Source: Methylobacterium persicinum
GTDB taxonomy: Bacteria; Pseudomonadota; Alphaproteobacteria; Rhizobiales; Beijerinckiaceae
Length of the DNA: 64,000 bases
Assembly (NCBI RefSeq): GCF_022179525.1
Contig: NZ_BPQX01000026.1
Location: 62,001-126,000 of the forward strand
Direction: 5' to 3'
The position numbers and the translations under genes are program-made. This document shows positions 35,471 through 45,185 of the stretch, piece by piece. Every line of letters starts with the position of its first letter. Position 1 is the first letter of the stretch. The notes under the pieces were generated by a model. The model did not search any database. It had not been told where the DNA came from and saw nothing but the letters and a program-made list of their open reading frames with translations.

Positions 35471-35808
35471 CCGGGACGACCGTCGGAACCTTCGCCCCGG
35501 CGGCGACCTCAAGGCCGTCGGAGCCCGCATAAGCGAACGATTCAAATCGGTCGCGCCACGACGCGAGCGCGAAAATCGATGGATGAGATCAATGCCTCCA
35601 CAGATCTCGCGCGCGTGATGACGTACGAGACCGGAACGGAAGCCCGGTCTTCGGCTCGTTTTCGCCCCGATGAACCGGAATTCGACGAACTCGCACTCGT
35701 CAAATTAGGCGCCCGTTAAACGACCCGTGTCACTCTCGTTCGATCCCGGGACGCGCCGGGCGCGGGGTCGTCACCTCGCCGGGCGCTCCCCTATCGGAAG
35801 CGCTGTCG
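35471..35808. other. Intergenic region, 338 bp
   Basis: Lower GC than the flanking genes. A GACCGG/CCGGTC hairpin followed by TTCGGCTCGTTTT at about 35629-35667 could be a weak terminator for the TonB receptor. The remainder presumably holds the promoter of the CheZ-like gene. I see no gene, repeat or RNA here. Confidence 0.4.
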
Positions 35809-36903
35809 ATGTCCGGTATGCCCAGTCTCCACGCGATCGATGCGGCCGAATACGCCGCGATCGAGGCGACGATCGGCGGGACCGAGCGCGGGCAGCAATT
35901 CCTCGCCGAACACGCCCGCCGCGCCCGGGCGACGGAAATCCAGTCCGTCCTGTCCGCCGTCGAGCGCCTGGAGCGGGTGGTGACGGCGGACCGGTCCGTG
36001 GATGCCGTCGGCACCCTGCGGGGCGACCTCCTGGAGATGGCCGAGGCCATCAGCCGGACCAAGGCCGAGATCACGGCGATCAGCATTCCCGGCGCCGACC
36101 AGACCCGGCTGGCCACGGCCTCGCAGGCCCTCGACGCCATCATCCGGGCGACCGAGCAGGCCACCTCCGACATCCTCGGCGCCGCCGAGGCGGTGCAGGA
36201 GGCGGCCTGGACCCTGCGTGAGCGGAACGTCGAAGCGGAAACCTGCGAGGCCCTCGATCGCCATGCCACGGCGATCTACACCGCCTGCTCGTTCCAGGAC
36301 CTCACCGCCCAGCGCACCGCCCGGATCATCTACACCCTGCGCTACCTGGAGGACCGGATCACGTCGATGATGGCGATCTGGGGGGACGAGCTCGCCCGGA
36401 TCCCGCCCCCGCCGGAGACCAAGCACGAGACCGCCCCCGTCGAGGAAGACCTCTGCCAGATCGACGTGGACCGCTACATCGCCATGACCGTGCCCGCGGT
36501 CACCGCGGCGGCGATCGCCGCCCAGCCGGGCAGCCCCGCCCTGCACGAGGACATCGTGTTCGTGCCGGTCTCGCCCCGTCCGGAGACGGCCGGGCCCGCC
36601 GACCTGCCCCCCGCGCCGCTCTGGTCGGAGGAAGCGCCGGGCGAGGCGGAGGCCGCCGCCATCGAACCGGCGGCCGACCTCTCGTTCGACCTCACCCTCG
36701 AACCGGTGGCCGACCTCGCGGTCGAGGCCCCGGCCGATCCCGAGGAGACGAAAGCCGGCCCGGCCGGAGCCGGGTTCGCGCAGGCCATGACCGCCTCGTC
36801 CGCCGACTCCCTATTCGAGTTCGTCATCCCCGACGCCGAGCCGATGTCCCTGTCGGCGCTCGACGCCCTGCCCGCCGAGGAGCGCCTCGCCCTGTTCGCG
36901 TGA
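35809..36903 (+). CDS. CheZ-like protein phosphatase
   Basis: Protein of 364 residues with a long helical N-terminal half and an acidic, Pro/Ala-rich C-terminal half (from about residue 200). The diagnostic part is ACSFQDLTAQRTARIIYTLR. The Asp and Gln in DLTAQ correspond to the CheZ catalytic pair that dephosphorylates CheY. The helical hairpin around TASQALDAIIRATEQATSD precedes it. Alphaproteobacterial CheZ-like proteins are sometimes encoded away from chemotaxis operons, as here. The target response regulator is unknown. An ATG three codons later is an alternative start. Confidence 0.82.
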   Translation: MSGMPSLHAIDAAEYAAIEATIGGTERGQQFLAEHARRARATEIQSVLSAVERLERVVTADRSVDAVGTLRGDLLEMAEAISRTKAEITAISIPGADQTRLATASQALDAIIRATEQATSDILGAAEAVQEAAWTLRERNVEAETCEALDRHATAIYTACSFQDLTAQRTARIIYTLRYLEDRITSMMAIWGDELARIPPPPETKHETAPVEEDLCQIDVDRYIAMTVPAVTAAAIAAQPGSPALHEDIVFVPVSPRPETAGPADLPPAPLWSEEAPGEAEAAAIEPAADLSFDLTLEPVADLAVEAPADPEETKAGPAGAGFAQAMTASSADSLFEFVIPDAEPMSLSALDALPAEERLALFA

Positions 36904-36955
36904 GGCGTGTACTGCCGGTATAGGGAGCCGACATCCCGCTCCCTCCCGGCATCCC

Positions 36956-37396
36956 GTGGCCCTGCATCTCATCAAGCTCAGCGTCGGCCCCGCCTCCATC
37001 GCCGATCTCGCCGCGCGGCAGGCCGGGCATCGCGCCCGCGCCCTGCAGGACGGGCAGGCCGCCCACCCCGTCCACGTCACGCGGACCCTGCCGAAGCGGC
37101 ACCGGGACATCGCGGGGAAGGGGTCGATCTACTGGGTGATCCGCGGCAGCCTGTGCTGCCGGCAGGCGATCCTCGCCCTGGAGCCCCTGACCGGCGAGGA
37201 CGGCATTCCCCGGTGCCGGATCGTCCTGGCCGATTCCCTCGTGCCCGTGGTGCCCCGCCCCTGCAGGCCGTTCCAGGGCTGGCGCTACCTCACCGCCGCG
37301 GATGCCCCCGCCGATCTCGGCGAGGGCCAAGCCGACGACGTCGCCGACATGCCGGAGACCCTGCGCCGGGAACTGGCGTCCCTCGGCCTGCTGTAG
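36956..37396 (+). CDS. DUF1489 family protein
   Basis: Conserved alphaproteobacterial protein of unknown function, 146 residues. Family hallmarks are the N-terminal LHLIKLSVGPASIADL, HVTRTLPKRHRDIAGKGSIY, WVIRGSLCCRQAILALEP, and PRPCRPFQGWRYLTAADAP near the C-terminus. No signal peptide or TM. The start is GTG 36956, 52 bp after the CheZ-like stop; a weak GGCATCCC spacer lies before it. It ends 80 bp from the stop of the convergent giant gene. Confidence 0.88.
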   Translation: MALHLIKLSVGPASIADLAARQAGHRARALQDGQAAHPVHVTRTLPKRHRDIAGKGSIYWVIRGSLCCRQAILALEPLTGEDGIPRCRIVLADSLVPVVPRPCRPFQGWRYLTAADAPADLGEGQADDVADMPETLRRELASLGLL

Positions 37397-37477
37397 CGGG
37401 GCACCGGCCCCCGACGGCCACCCTCGACCGCGCCTCCGGCACCCGCGACGCCGCGGGCCCAGAGGCGAGAGCGCCCC

Positions 37478-40400
37478 TCACGCCCCCTCGAACCGCCCGC
37501 TCGCATGGGCGAGCATCGTGTAGACCTTGCCCGTCTCCGAGGTGAGATAGGCGTCGGTCCGCTTGGCGTCGGGGTCGTTCTTGACCACGTCGCCCAGCAG
37601 GCGCTCGAACTCGCTGACGTAACGGTCGACGCTCCGGCGGAACTCCTGATCCGAGCGGTACCGCCGCTGGATCTCGGTGAAGGTCGCCTGCCCCTGCGCC
37701 GTGTAGATCCGCGGCGTGAAGAGGTTCGGCTCACCCCGGCGGTACCGCTCCCACAGATCGACCGCCGTCCGGTGCTCGATCATCTTGGCGATGTCGGTGG
37801 AGATCGTGTCGAGGGCGATCCGGCCGGTCTCGGCCGCGGCCTTGGCGGACCGGGCCGCGGGCGGAGCGGAGGGAGCCGAGGCCGGGGGGGCCGCGGCGGC
37901 GGGCGTCTGCGCGCCCTCGTCCTCGTCGTCGTCGAGCGAGGCCCGGGTGAGGAGATCGGAGAGCCAGCCCTTCTTGTTGGCGCTGGCCGCCCCCGGAGTG
38001 GCCGCCTGGGCGGCCGGACGCGTCGTGGCGGGACGGATCTCGCTGCGGGTTTCGCTGCGCGCCTCGTTCCGGACTTCGTTCCGCACCGGCGCCGGAGCGG
38101 GGGCGGTCGCGGTCCGGGCCGGCGCGGCGGGAGCCGGTGCCGCCGCGGGGGTGGCCGGAGCGGGGGCAGGGGCGGGGGCGGGGGCGGGGGCGGGGGCCGC
38201 CGCCTGCGGGGCCGCGGCGATCGTCCGGGAGCCGCCGCCCTCCGCCACCCGGCGCTGAAGCTGGGAGACGGGCTGGGAGACGTCCACAGCTCGGCCGGTC
38301 TTGGCCACCAGGGAGGACAGTTCGTTCAACGCCTTGATCTGGTCGGCCACGACCCGGCGCATCTCCCCGGCCGCATCCTGGGTTTCCCGCGGCAGCTCGA
38401 GGACGCCGCGGGCGAGGTCCGCCCGGGTGGCATCGAGTTCGGTGCGGATCGCAGTCGCCATCTCGCGCAGGCCGGCGACGGACTCGCCGAGCCGGGTCTG
38501 GGCTTCTTCCAGCCCTTCGCGCATCTCGCGGGAGGCGGCGTCGAGGGCTTCGCGTACGCCCGTGGCGGCCTTCTCGGCCTCGGCGCCGGCATCCTCCTTC
38601 AGGCTCGCGAAGGCGTTGGACACCTGCGCGCCGGCTCCTTCGGCGGAGCGGGAGAGCGCGTCACCCAGGCTGCGCGCCCGGTTTTCCGCATCCCGCAGCA
38701 CCTTGTCGATCTGGCCGGCGAAGGCCGCGCCCCGGGACTCGAGGGTCTCGGCGCGCGTCTCGAATTCCGCCAGCGCCGCCGCGAGGGCGCGCTCGCGGTC
38801 GGCGAGGGCGGTGGACAGCCGCGTCTCGACGGCGCCCAGGGAGTTCGCGGCCCCGTCGAGGCTTTGGGCGAGGCCGGTGGCCTCCCGCAGGGCGCCTTCC
38901 GAGGCATCGCGCAGGGCTGCGACCTGGGTCGATACGTCGGCCCCGGCCCGGCCCGTCTCCGCCGCGACCCGCTCCAGTTCCGAGCGGATCTGCGACAGCC
39001 GGTCCGACAGGTTCCGCTCGATGGAACCGAGGTTGGAATCGGCCCCGGCCACGAGGCCGGACAGGGCGGCGTTGGCGCTCTCGACGCGGACGATGATCCC
39101 GCCGAGCTCCCGGGTCAGCCGGTCGTTGGTGTCGGCGAGGTCGGCCAGGGTACGGGCCGCCCCTTCGTCCACCGCCGCCCGGAGGATGTCCGCGGAGGCG
39201 CGGGTCTGGACGGCGAGGCGCTCGGTGTTGGTGCGCAGGGTCTCGGCCAGGGGCAGGCCGGTCTCGGCGAGCACCCGCTCGATGGTCCCCGCCCGGTCGG
39301 ACAGGGCGTCGGCGAGATCGCGCATCGGGCCGTCCACGGCGGCGCGGAACCGCTCGACATGGCCTTCGAGCTCCGTGCCCACCGTGTGGCCGCTGGCATT
39401 GAGGCTGTCGAGCAGGGCGCCGCCCCGCTCCTCGATGGCCCGGACGAGGGTCTCGGCGCTCTCGGCCAGCCGGCGGGCCAGGGCCTCGCCGCGGGCATCC
39501 ACCAGGGAGCCCAGGGCCTTGGCCCGGCGCTCGAAGCCGATGCCCATCGCTTCTGCCCGCTCGTCGATGAGGCCGGCCAGGGCCGCCTCCCGGGCGGCCA
39601 GGGTCGCGGCGAGGGCCGCGGTATGGGTTTCGACCTGCGCGGCATGGGCCCGCGCCCGCTCGTCGAGGGCCGCGCCGAGGCCGGCGGTACGCTCGTCGAT
39701 CAGGCCGGCGAAGGCGTCGTGGCGCTCGTCGAAGGCCGTGGCGAGGGCATCGGCCCGCTGGCCGACGAGGTTCGCGAAGCGCTGGATGCGGTGGTCGATC
39801 CGCTGGGTGAAGGCATCCGCCCGGGCATCGACCTCGCGGGTGAGATCCTGGGTGCGACCCTCGACCACGCCGTCGAGTTCCCGCAGGCGCGTCTCGAACA
39901 CCTCGGTGAGCGCCGTGGCCCGGCTGTCGGCCGCCTCGATCAGGCCGCGGCTGCGGTCGTCGAGGAGTCCGTCGATGGCCGAGCGGGCCTGGTCGAACGT
40001 GGTCTGCAGGGAGGCGAGGCGGGCGTCGAACAGCTGGGCGACGCCGGCCGGCGCCGTGTCGAGGACGCTGCGCAGTTCGTCGGTCTGGTGGGCGATCGCC
40101 AGGGCGATGTCCCCGCCGCGGGTCTCCACGAGGTCGCGCAGGCCGTCCTGCGCCTCCTCGAACAGGGTGCGCAGGCGCTGGGTGCGGACGTCCAGGGTGG
40201 CGGCAAGCTGGCGCTCGCGGGATTCCACCAGGGCCGCCACCGCCGCAGGAGCCTCCTCCAGGAGGGTCCGGAGGGTCTGAAGGCGGGTATCCACCGAGGC
40301 GGCGAAACGGCCGCTCCCGCCCTCGACGGCGGCGTCGAGGGTGCGCTGGGCCTCATCGAACAGGGTGCGCAGCCCCTCAGCGCGGGCGTTGAGGGTCTCG

Positions 40401-43400
40401 GCCAGCCGGTTGCCCCGGCCATCGACCAGTTCCTCCAGGCGTCCAAGCCGGGCGTCGAACAGGCTGCCAAGGGCATCCGTCCGCGTCTCCAGGGCGCCGG
40501 CGGCGGCGCCGAGGGTCCCTTCCAGGGTCTCCACCAGCGCCCGCCCGCGGCCGTCCAGGGCCTCGCTGAGGGGACCGGTCCTGGCGTCGAGGGTCTCGAC
40601 CAGGGTCTGGGCATGCCCATCCAGCATCGTGCGGATCTGGTTGGTCCGGTCGTCCAGCAGGTCGTGGACGGTGCGCACGCCCTCGTCCAGCAGGCCGCTG
40701 ATGTCGCCCGTGCGGCTCGCAAGGGTATGACCGAGGCGGCCTTCGCCCTCTTCGAGCATCCGCTCGGCATCGGCGATGGTCTGCTGCAGCTTGGCGAGGA
40801 CGCCCTCGCCGCGATTGTCGATGAGCTGAGCCAGGGAGGTGCTGCCGCTGTCGAACAGGCGGGCCAGTTCGGTGATGCGGGCTCCGATCACGCCGAACAC
40901 CGCCCGGCCCTTCTCGTCCAGCTCCTGCGACATGGCTTGGGTGCGTTCGTCGATCAGGCGGCCGAGCAGGTCGGAGCGCTCGACAAAGGCGTTGCGCACC
41001 TCCTCGGTGCGGGCCGACAGGGCGGCGTCGGCGGCGCCCGCCCGCTCGTCCACGAGGCGGGCGATCTCCGCCCCGCGCTCGGCCAGGGCAGTTTCCAGGG
41101 CCCGGGTGCGGGCCTCGACGGCCCCCGTCAGGGCGGTGACGTGCTCGCCCATGGCGGCATCGAGCCCACCGGTGCGGCTCTCGATCGCCCCCACGAGGTC
41201 CCGGGTGCGCTGGGTCAGCTCGCCGTCCACGGCGCGGGTGCGCGCCTCGATCAGGCGGATCGCCTCGAAGGCCTGCGAGCCGAAGCTCTCGTCCACGAGC
41301 CGGGCGCGCTCCTCCAGGGTCGCGCCGATCTCTTCCAGCCGGCGGAGCACCGTGCCGTCGAACCGCTCGGCGCCGGATTCGAGGGCGCGGGCGATCTCGG
41401 CCGTCCGCCGCTCGACCTCGGCGCCGAAGCCGGCGGACTTGGTCTCGAAGTCGCGGGTGGCCCCGTCGAGGTGCGCGTCCACCATCCGGGCGAGGTCCCC
41501 GGCCCGGGCGGCGAGGGTTTCGTCGAGGGCGGTGGTGCGGGCGCCCAGCACCTCGGTGAGGGCGATGGTGCGGCTGGAGAGGGACTCGTCCAGGGCCGCG
41601 GCATGGGTGCCCAGGGCTGCGGTGAGGGCGGCGGTGCGACTGGAGAGGGATTCATCCAGGGCAGCGGCATGGGTGCCGAGCTGCCCGTCCACCTGCCCGA
41701 CCAGGGCGGCGACGGCCTGAGCCACCTCGGCGGTGCGCTTGGCGGACCGCTCCTCCAGGGTCCCGAGATGGGTTTCGATCAGGGTCCCGGCCTCGCGGGC
41801 CTGGCCGGCGATGGTCTCGGCCACGGCCTGGCCGCGGTCGGCGATGAGACGGGTGACCTCGTCCAGCTGCGCGCCCACGGTCTCGCCGAGGACGGCGGTG
41901 TCCCGGCCGATCCGGTCCGCGAGGATGTCGCCGCGGGCGATGGTCTCCTGCAGGGCGGCGAGGCGGCTGCCCAGCACCTCGTCGATGACCTTGACCCGGC
42001 CATCGGCGGTCTCGGCGAAGGCGTCCCCGGTGCGGCCGAGGGTGTCGGCGAGGCGCGCACCCTGGTTGGCGACGGCCAGCACGATGTCGCGGCCGGTGCC
42101 GGCGATGCGGGCGTGGGTTTCCTCCGCATGGGTGGAGAGCAGGTCGGCCACCTCGCGCCCGTGGGCGCCGAAGGTCGCCTCGATCTCCCCGAGCCGGCCC
42201 GACAGGTCGGCGGCGACCTGCGCGGCGGCGCGCTCCAGGGCGCCGGTCGTGGCGTCGGTGCGGGCAGCGAGTTCCGTCTCGAGCCCTTCCAGGGCGGTGC
42301 GCAGGGCGGCGACGGCGGTGGCGCCGCGGGTGCCGAGTTCCTCGCCCGCCCGGTCGGCGGCCTCGCGGAAGCGGGTCAGGAGGATGGCGGATTCCGCCTC
42401 GATGGCGCCCGACACCTCGGCCGAGGCGGTGCGGAGCGTCGCGAGACTGTCCGTGAGGCGGGCGGCGGCCTCGGCGACCTGCGTCTGCGCCACCTCGCCC
42501 GCCGTCGCCGCGGCGGCGCGGATGGCCTCGGCGGCCTCGCTCGCCCGGCCGTCGATCTCGCCCGACAGGTGCTCCACCGAACCCCGCAGGCTGCGCACGG
42601 CGTCGCCCGCGCCGGCCTCGAAGCCCCGGCCCAGGGCCGCGAAGGCCGCTTCCAGGCCCTCCGCGACCTCCCGGGAACGGTCGGCCATGAGGCCGCCGGC
42701 CCGCTGGGCCGCTCCGTCGATGCGGCTTTCCAGGCCAGCGCCTTCCACGGCGATGGTCTCGTGCAGCCGCGTGACGATGCCCTCCATCCGGTCGGCCAGC
42801 TCGCCGCCGCGGCCGCTGACGGCCTCGCCGACCCGCTCGGCGGCGCCGAGGATATCGTCGCGCACCGTCTCGGCCCTGGCGGCGAGAACCGTCGCGGCCC
42901 CGTCCGCCGCCTGGGCGAGGGTGTCCAGCGCGGACCGGCCGCTCTGCGCGATGGCGCCGGCGATGTCCCGCCCGACGGTCTCGATCTCGGTGCGCAGGGC
43001 CGTGCCCCGGCCGGACAGGTCCTCCGCGAACGCGACGCCGACATCGGAGAAGCGCCCGGTGATCTCGGCGCCCGTGGCGGCGAAACGCTCGGTCAGCTCG
43101 TTGCCGCGGACGAGGAAGGCGTTCTCAAGCCCGATGGCGGAGCGCTCGAAGCTCTCCCGCACGGCTTCACCCTGCCGCTCGATGGAGGCGCCGACGGCGG
43201 CGCCGGTCTCGGCCAGGGTTTCGGCGACGCGGCCCGCGCTCTCGGCGAGCCGCCCGGTGAGGGCGTGCCCGGTCTGCTCGAAGGAGCCGGTCAGGTCCGC
43301 CGTCCGGGCCTCGAAGGTGCGGACCAGTTCGGCCCCGACGCCCTCCAGGCTCTCGCGGACGCCCGTGCCGGTGCTCGACAGGCGCTCGATCAGCGCGTCC

Positions 43401-44482
43401 CCGCGCTCGCTCATCAGGCCGGTGACGCGCTCGCCCACCTCGCCGAGGGAGTTGGTGATGGCGGCACTGCGGGCGTCCAGCGCCCCGGTGACGCGCTCGC
43501 CCGCCCCGTCGAGGGCCGCCACGATCCGTTGCGCCGCCCCGTCGAGTTCCTGGCTGATGTTCTGGTGCGAGCCGGCGATGGCCCCACGCACCCGCTCCGC
43601 ATTGGTGACGATGGCCTCCCGCTGGGCGACGAGTTCATCGACCAGGGAGCGGATGCGGATCTCGTTGTCGGAATAGGCCCGCTCCAGGGTGGCGATCTCG
43701 CCCCGGACAAGGGTCTCCAGCTCGCCTGCCCGGGCAAGGGCGCGCTCCACGCCGTCGCCCACCGCCGCCACCTCCCGGCGTACGGTCTGCGACATGGTCA
43801 GGACCGCGTCGGTGGAGAAGCTCTCCGGCTCCGCGAGCCGCACCGCGACCTCGCCCACCGCCCGGGCGACGAGGCGCATCTCCTGGGCGCGGACGGCGAG
43901 CATCGCCGCCACGACGAACAGGATCACCGGCCCGAGGAGGGCCGACACCGCACCCATGGCCTGGAGCGGCGGAAGGCCGGTGGCGAAGCCCGCGAGGTCG
44001 CCGCCCGACTGCGTCCAGGCGATGGCGCCGAGCCCCCCGATCCAGGCGAGGCCGACGGCCACCGCCGCGATGTACGGCTTCCGCGATGGCCGGACCCGCA
44101 GCGTCTGCTGCAGGATGCCGATGTTGCGCCGGTCGTCGTTGGCCACCAGCGAGCGGTCCGGCGGCAGCAGGCCGCCCTCCCGGCGGGGCCGGTCGAGATC
44201 CGGCGGCGGCAGGTCGGAGGTGAGCGGCGGGTCCTGCGTCAGCGGCACGGCACCGGCCGGCGGCCGGTCGATGTCGAGGCGGGGAGGGGGCAGGCGCCCG
44301 CCCACGTCGCGACCGCCCGATTCACGGCCGCCCTCGAGGAGCGGCTCGGCGTCGCCGACATCCGGAAGCCGGGGCTCCGGGCGTGCGCCGCCGTCGCGCA
44401 TCAGGGCGTCGAGGCTCAGGGCCTGCTCGATGGCTGAGAGCGCGGCCTCGGCCGGGTCCTTCAGCTTCTTCTCGGTCGCCAT
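37478..44482 (-). CDS. Growth pole ring (GPR/RgsE)-like giant coiled-coil membrane protein
   Basis: 2334 residues from ATG 44482 (GAGG 8 nt upstream). Residues 1-130 are polar, with Pro/Arg/Gly-rich linkers. Two TM helices follow at about 136-156 and 175-197. Residues 200-2000 form an almost unbroken alpha-helical region of apolipoprotein-like 11/22-residue repeats (ALDESLSSRTAALTAALG type). An Ala/Pro linker then leads to a C-terminal domain (TGRIALDTISTDIAKMIEHR, then DLWERYRRGEPNLFTPRIYT). Size, TM pair, apolipoprotein-like repeats and C-terminal domain match Agrobacterium GPR (Atu1348) and Sinorhizobium RgsE, which form a ring at the growth pole and organise unipolar wall synthesis. A very long open frame exists on the opposite strand (37505-44437) but is a codon-bias shadow. 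Confidence 0.82.
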   Translation of the reverse strand: MATEKKLKDPAEAALSAIEQALSLDALMRDGGARPEPRLPDVGDAEPLLEGGRESGGRDVGGRLPPPRLDIDRPPAGAVPLTQDPPLTSDLPPPDLDRPRREGGLLPPDRSLVANDDRRNIGILQQTLRVRPSRKPYIAAVAVGLAWIGGLGAIAWTQSGGDLAGFATGLPPLQAMGAVSALLGPVILFVVAAMLAVRAQEMRLVARAVGEVAVRLAEPESFSTDAVLTMSQTVRREVAAVGDGVERALARAGELETLVRGEIATLERAYSDNEIRIRSLVDELVAQREAIVTNAERVRGAIAGSHQNISQELDGAAQRIVAALDGAGERVTGALDARSAAITNSLGEVGERVTGLMSERGDALIERLSSTGTGVRESLEGVGAELVRTFEARTADLTGSFEQTGHALTGRLAESAGRVAETLAETGAAVGASIERQGEAVRESFERSAIGLENAFLVRGNELTERFAATGAEITGRFSDVGVAFAEDLSGRGTALRTEIETVGRDIAGAIAQSGRSALDTLAQAADGAATVLAARAETVRDDILGAAERVGEAVSGRGGELADRMEGIVTRLHETIAVEGAGLESRIDGAAQRAGGLMADRSREVAEGLEAAFAALGRGFEAGAGDAVRSLRGSVEHLSGEIDGRASEAAEAIRAAAATAGEVAQTQVAEAAARLTDSLATLRTASAEVSGAIEAESAILLTRFREAADRAGEELGTRGATAVAALRTALEGLETELAARTDATTGALERAAAQVAADLSGRLGEIEATFGAHGREVADLLSTHAEETHARIAGTGRDIVLAVANQGARLADTLGRTGDAFAETADGRVKVIDEVLGSRLAALQETIARGDILADRIGRDTAVLGETVGAQLDEVTRLIADRGQAVAETIAGQAREAGTLIETHLGTLEERSAKRTAEVAQAVAALVGQVDGQLGTHAAALDESLSSRTAALTAALGTHAAALDESLSSRTIALTEVLGARTTALDETLAARAGDLARMVDAHLDGATRDFETKSAGFGAEVERRTAEIARALESGAERFDGTVLRRLEEIGATLEERARLVDESFGSQAFEAIRLIEARTRAVDGELTQRTRDLVGAIESRTGGLDAAMGEHVTALTGAVEARTRALETALAERGAEIARLVDERAGAADAALSARTEEVRNAFVERSDLLGRLIDERTQAMSQELDEKGRAVFGVIGARITELARLFDSGSTSLAQLIDNRGEGVLAKLQQTIADAERMLEEGEGRLGHTLASRTGDISGLLDEGVRTVHDLLDDRTNQIRTMLDGHAQTLVETLDARTGPLSEALDGRGRALVETLEGTLGAAAGALETRTDALGSLFDARLGRLEELVDGRGNRLAETLNARAEGLRTLFDEAQRTLDAAVEGGSGRFAASVDTRLQTLRTLLEEAPAAVAALVESRERQLAATLDVRTQRLRTLFEEAQDGLRDLVETRGGDIALAIAHQTDELRSVLDTAPAGVAQLFDARLASLQTTFDQARSAIDGLLDDRSRGLIEAADSRATALTEVFETRLRELDGVVEGRTQDLTREVDARADAFTQRIDHRIQRFANLVGQRADALATAFDERHDAFAGLIDERTAGLGAALDERARAHAAQVETHTAALAATLAAREAALAGLIDERAEAMGIGFERRAKALGSLVDARGEALARRLAESAETLVRAIEERGGALLDSLNASGHTVGTELEGHVERFRAAVDGPMRDLADALSDRAGTIERVLAETGLPLAETLRTNTERLAVQTRASADILRAAVDEGAARTLADLADTNDRLTRELGGIIVRVESANAALSGLVAGADSNLGSIERNLSDRLSQIRSELERVAAETGRAGADVSTQVAALRDASEGALREATGLAQSLDGAANSLGAVETRLSTALADRERALAAALAEFETRAETLESRGAAFAGQIDKVLRDAENRARSLGDALSRSAEGAGAQVSNAFASLKEDAGAEAEKAATGVREALDAASREMREGLEEAQTRLGESVAGLREMATAIRTELDATRADLARGVLELPRETQDAAGEMRRVVADQIKALNELSSLVAKTGRAVDVSQPVSQLQRRVAEGGGSRTIAAAPQAAAPAPAPAPAPAPAPATPAAAPAPAAPARTATAPAPAPVRNEVRNEARSETRSEIRPATTRPAAQAATPGAASANKKGWLSDLLTRASLDDDEDEGAQTPAAAAPPASAPSAPPAARSAKAAAETGRIALDTISTDIAKMIEHRTAVDLWERYRRGEPNLFTPRIYTAQGQATFTEIQRRYRSDQEFRRSVDRYVSEFERLLGDVVKNDPDAKRTDAYLTSETGKVYTMLAHASGRFEGA
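41545..41680. repeat. 66-bp tandem repeat inside the giant gene
   Basis: Two adjacent units offset by 66 bp (for example CTGGAGAGGGA at 41574 and again at 41640) are nearly identical over about 70 bp. They encode two consecutive 22-residue helices, LGTHAAALDESLSSRT plus a few residues. This is the clearest recent duplication of the 22-mer helical unit of the protein. Confidence 0.8.
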
Positions 44483-44607
44483 CCAAACGCCTCGCACGCA
44501 CGGGTTCGGCACTCACGCACCGAAGACGCAACTTCCCGTTTACCACTCGAGCCTAAATTCCGGCACCCTGTCCGGATAGCGGCACGGGCGGCCGACCCCA
44601 GCAATCA

Positions 44608-44623
44608 TTAACGAAATGGTTAC
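44608..44623. promoter_or_regulatory. Possible CtrA-like site between giant gene and Hpt gene
   Basis: TTAACGAAATGGTTAC resembles the CtrA recognition pattern TTAA-N7-TTAA (reverse strand: GTAACCATTTCGTTAA, with the TTAACCAT-like core). The spacing is one base longer and one half-site is imperfect. It lies 126 bp upstream of the polar growth gene and 84 bp upstream of the divergent Hpt gene. Tentative. Confidence 0.3.
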
Positions 44624-44706
44624 CAAGGGCGGCCCGGTGGGTCCCACTATCGTGCCAGGGATAGGGCCCGAGGGCGAGGCGAGGGGTCGCCCTGCCCGGC
44701 GATACC

Positions 44707-45051
44707 ATGTGGATTGCGGGGTTTGCGGTGGCTGAGATCGACCGTGTCGCCCTCGATGCCCAGACCGGCGGGGATGACGACCTCGCCCGCGAGGTGCTGG
44801 CCCTGTTCGCGGGCGAGAGCCGCCGCCTCGTGGCGGAGCTCGGCGACCGGTCCTTGCCCGGCCTCCGCCGGGCCGAGATCGCCCATACCATCCGGGGCTC
44901 GGCCGCAGGCGTCGGCGCCAAACGCGTCCACGCCCTCGCCGGGGCGGCGGAGGACGGGCTCCGGGCCGGGGATGCGGGGGCGGAGGCGGCGGTCGCAGCC
45001 CTGGCGGCGGCGGTCGCGGACGCGGCCACAGAGATCGACGCGGGGAGTTGA
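44707..45051 (+). CDS. Histidine phosphotransfer (Hpt) domain protein
   Basis: Stand-alone Hpt protein, 114 residues. The phospho-acceptor helix is [20 protein letters not shown], in which His of HTIRGSA corresponds to the HTLKGSA signature. The surrounding helices ([32 protein letters not shown]) complete a four-helix bundle. It would relay phosphoryl groups between hybrid kinases and response regulators; partner kinases are not in the window. The gene is divergent from the polar growth gene with 224 bp between starts. Confidence 0.83.
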   Translation: MWIAGFAVAEIDRVALDAQTGGDDDLAREVLALFAGESRRLVAELGDRSLPGLRRAEIAHTIRGSAAGVGAKRVHALAGAAEDGLRAGDAGAEAAVAALAAAVADAATEIDAGS

Positions 45052-45185
45052 GGCTTCGAAAGGTCGCCCCGGGGGATGGCGCCTGCGCGCGCGGATCCGC
45101 TTGCTTTCCGCCTTCCGAGCCGCCAAGCAGTCACCGCCGTCCGCCGAGCCGCCACGCGGTCCTGCGCGCACGAGGAGCCTTGAGC

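Noticed and set aside
37505-44437. A 2310-codon open frame antisense to the giant coiled-coil gene, plus several other long frames inside it.
   Set aside because: The product is Gly/Arg/Leu-rich low-complexity with no domain, signal or ribosome binding logic. Strong G/C third-position bias in the real gene removes stops from the opposite strand. The minus-strand protein has TM helices and a family layout.
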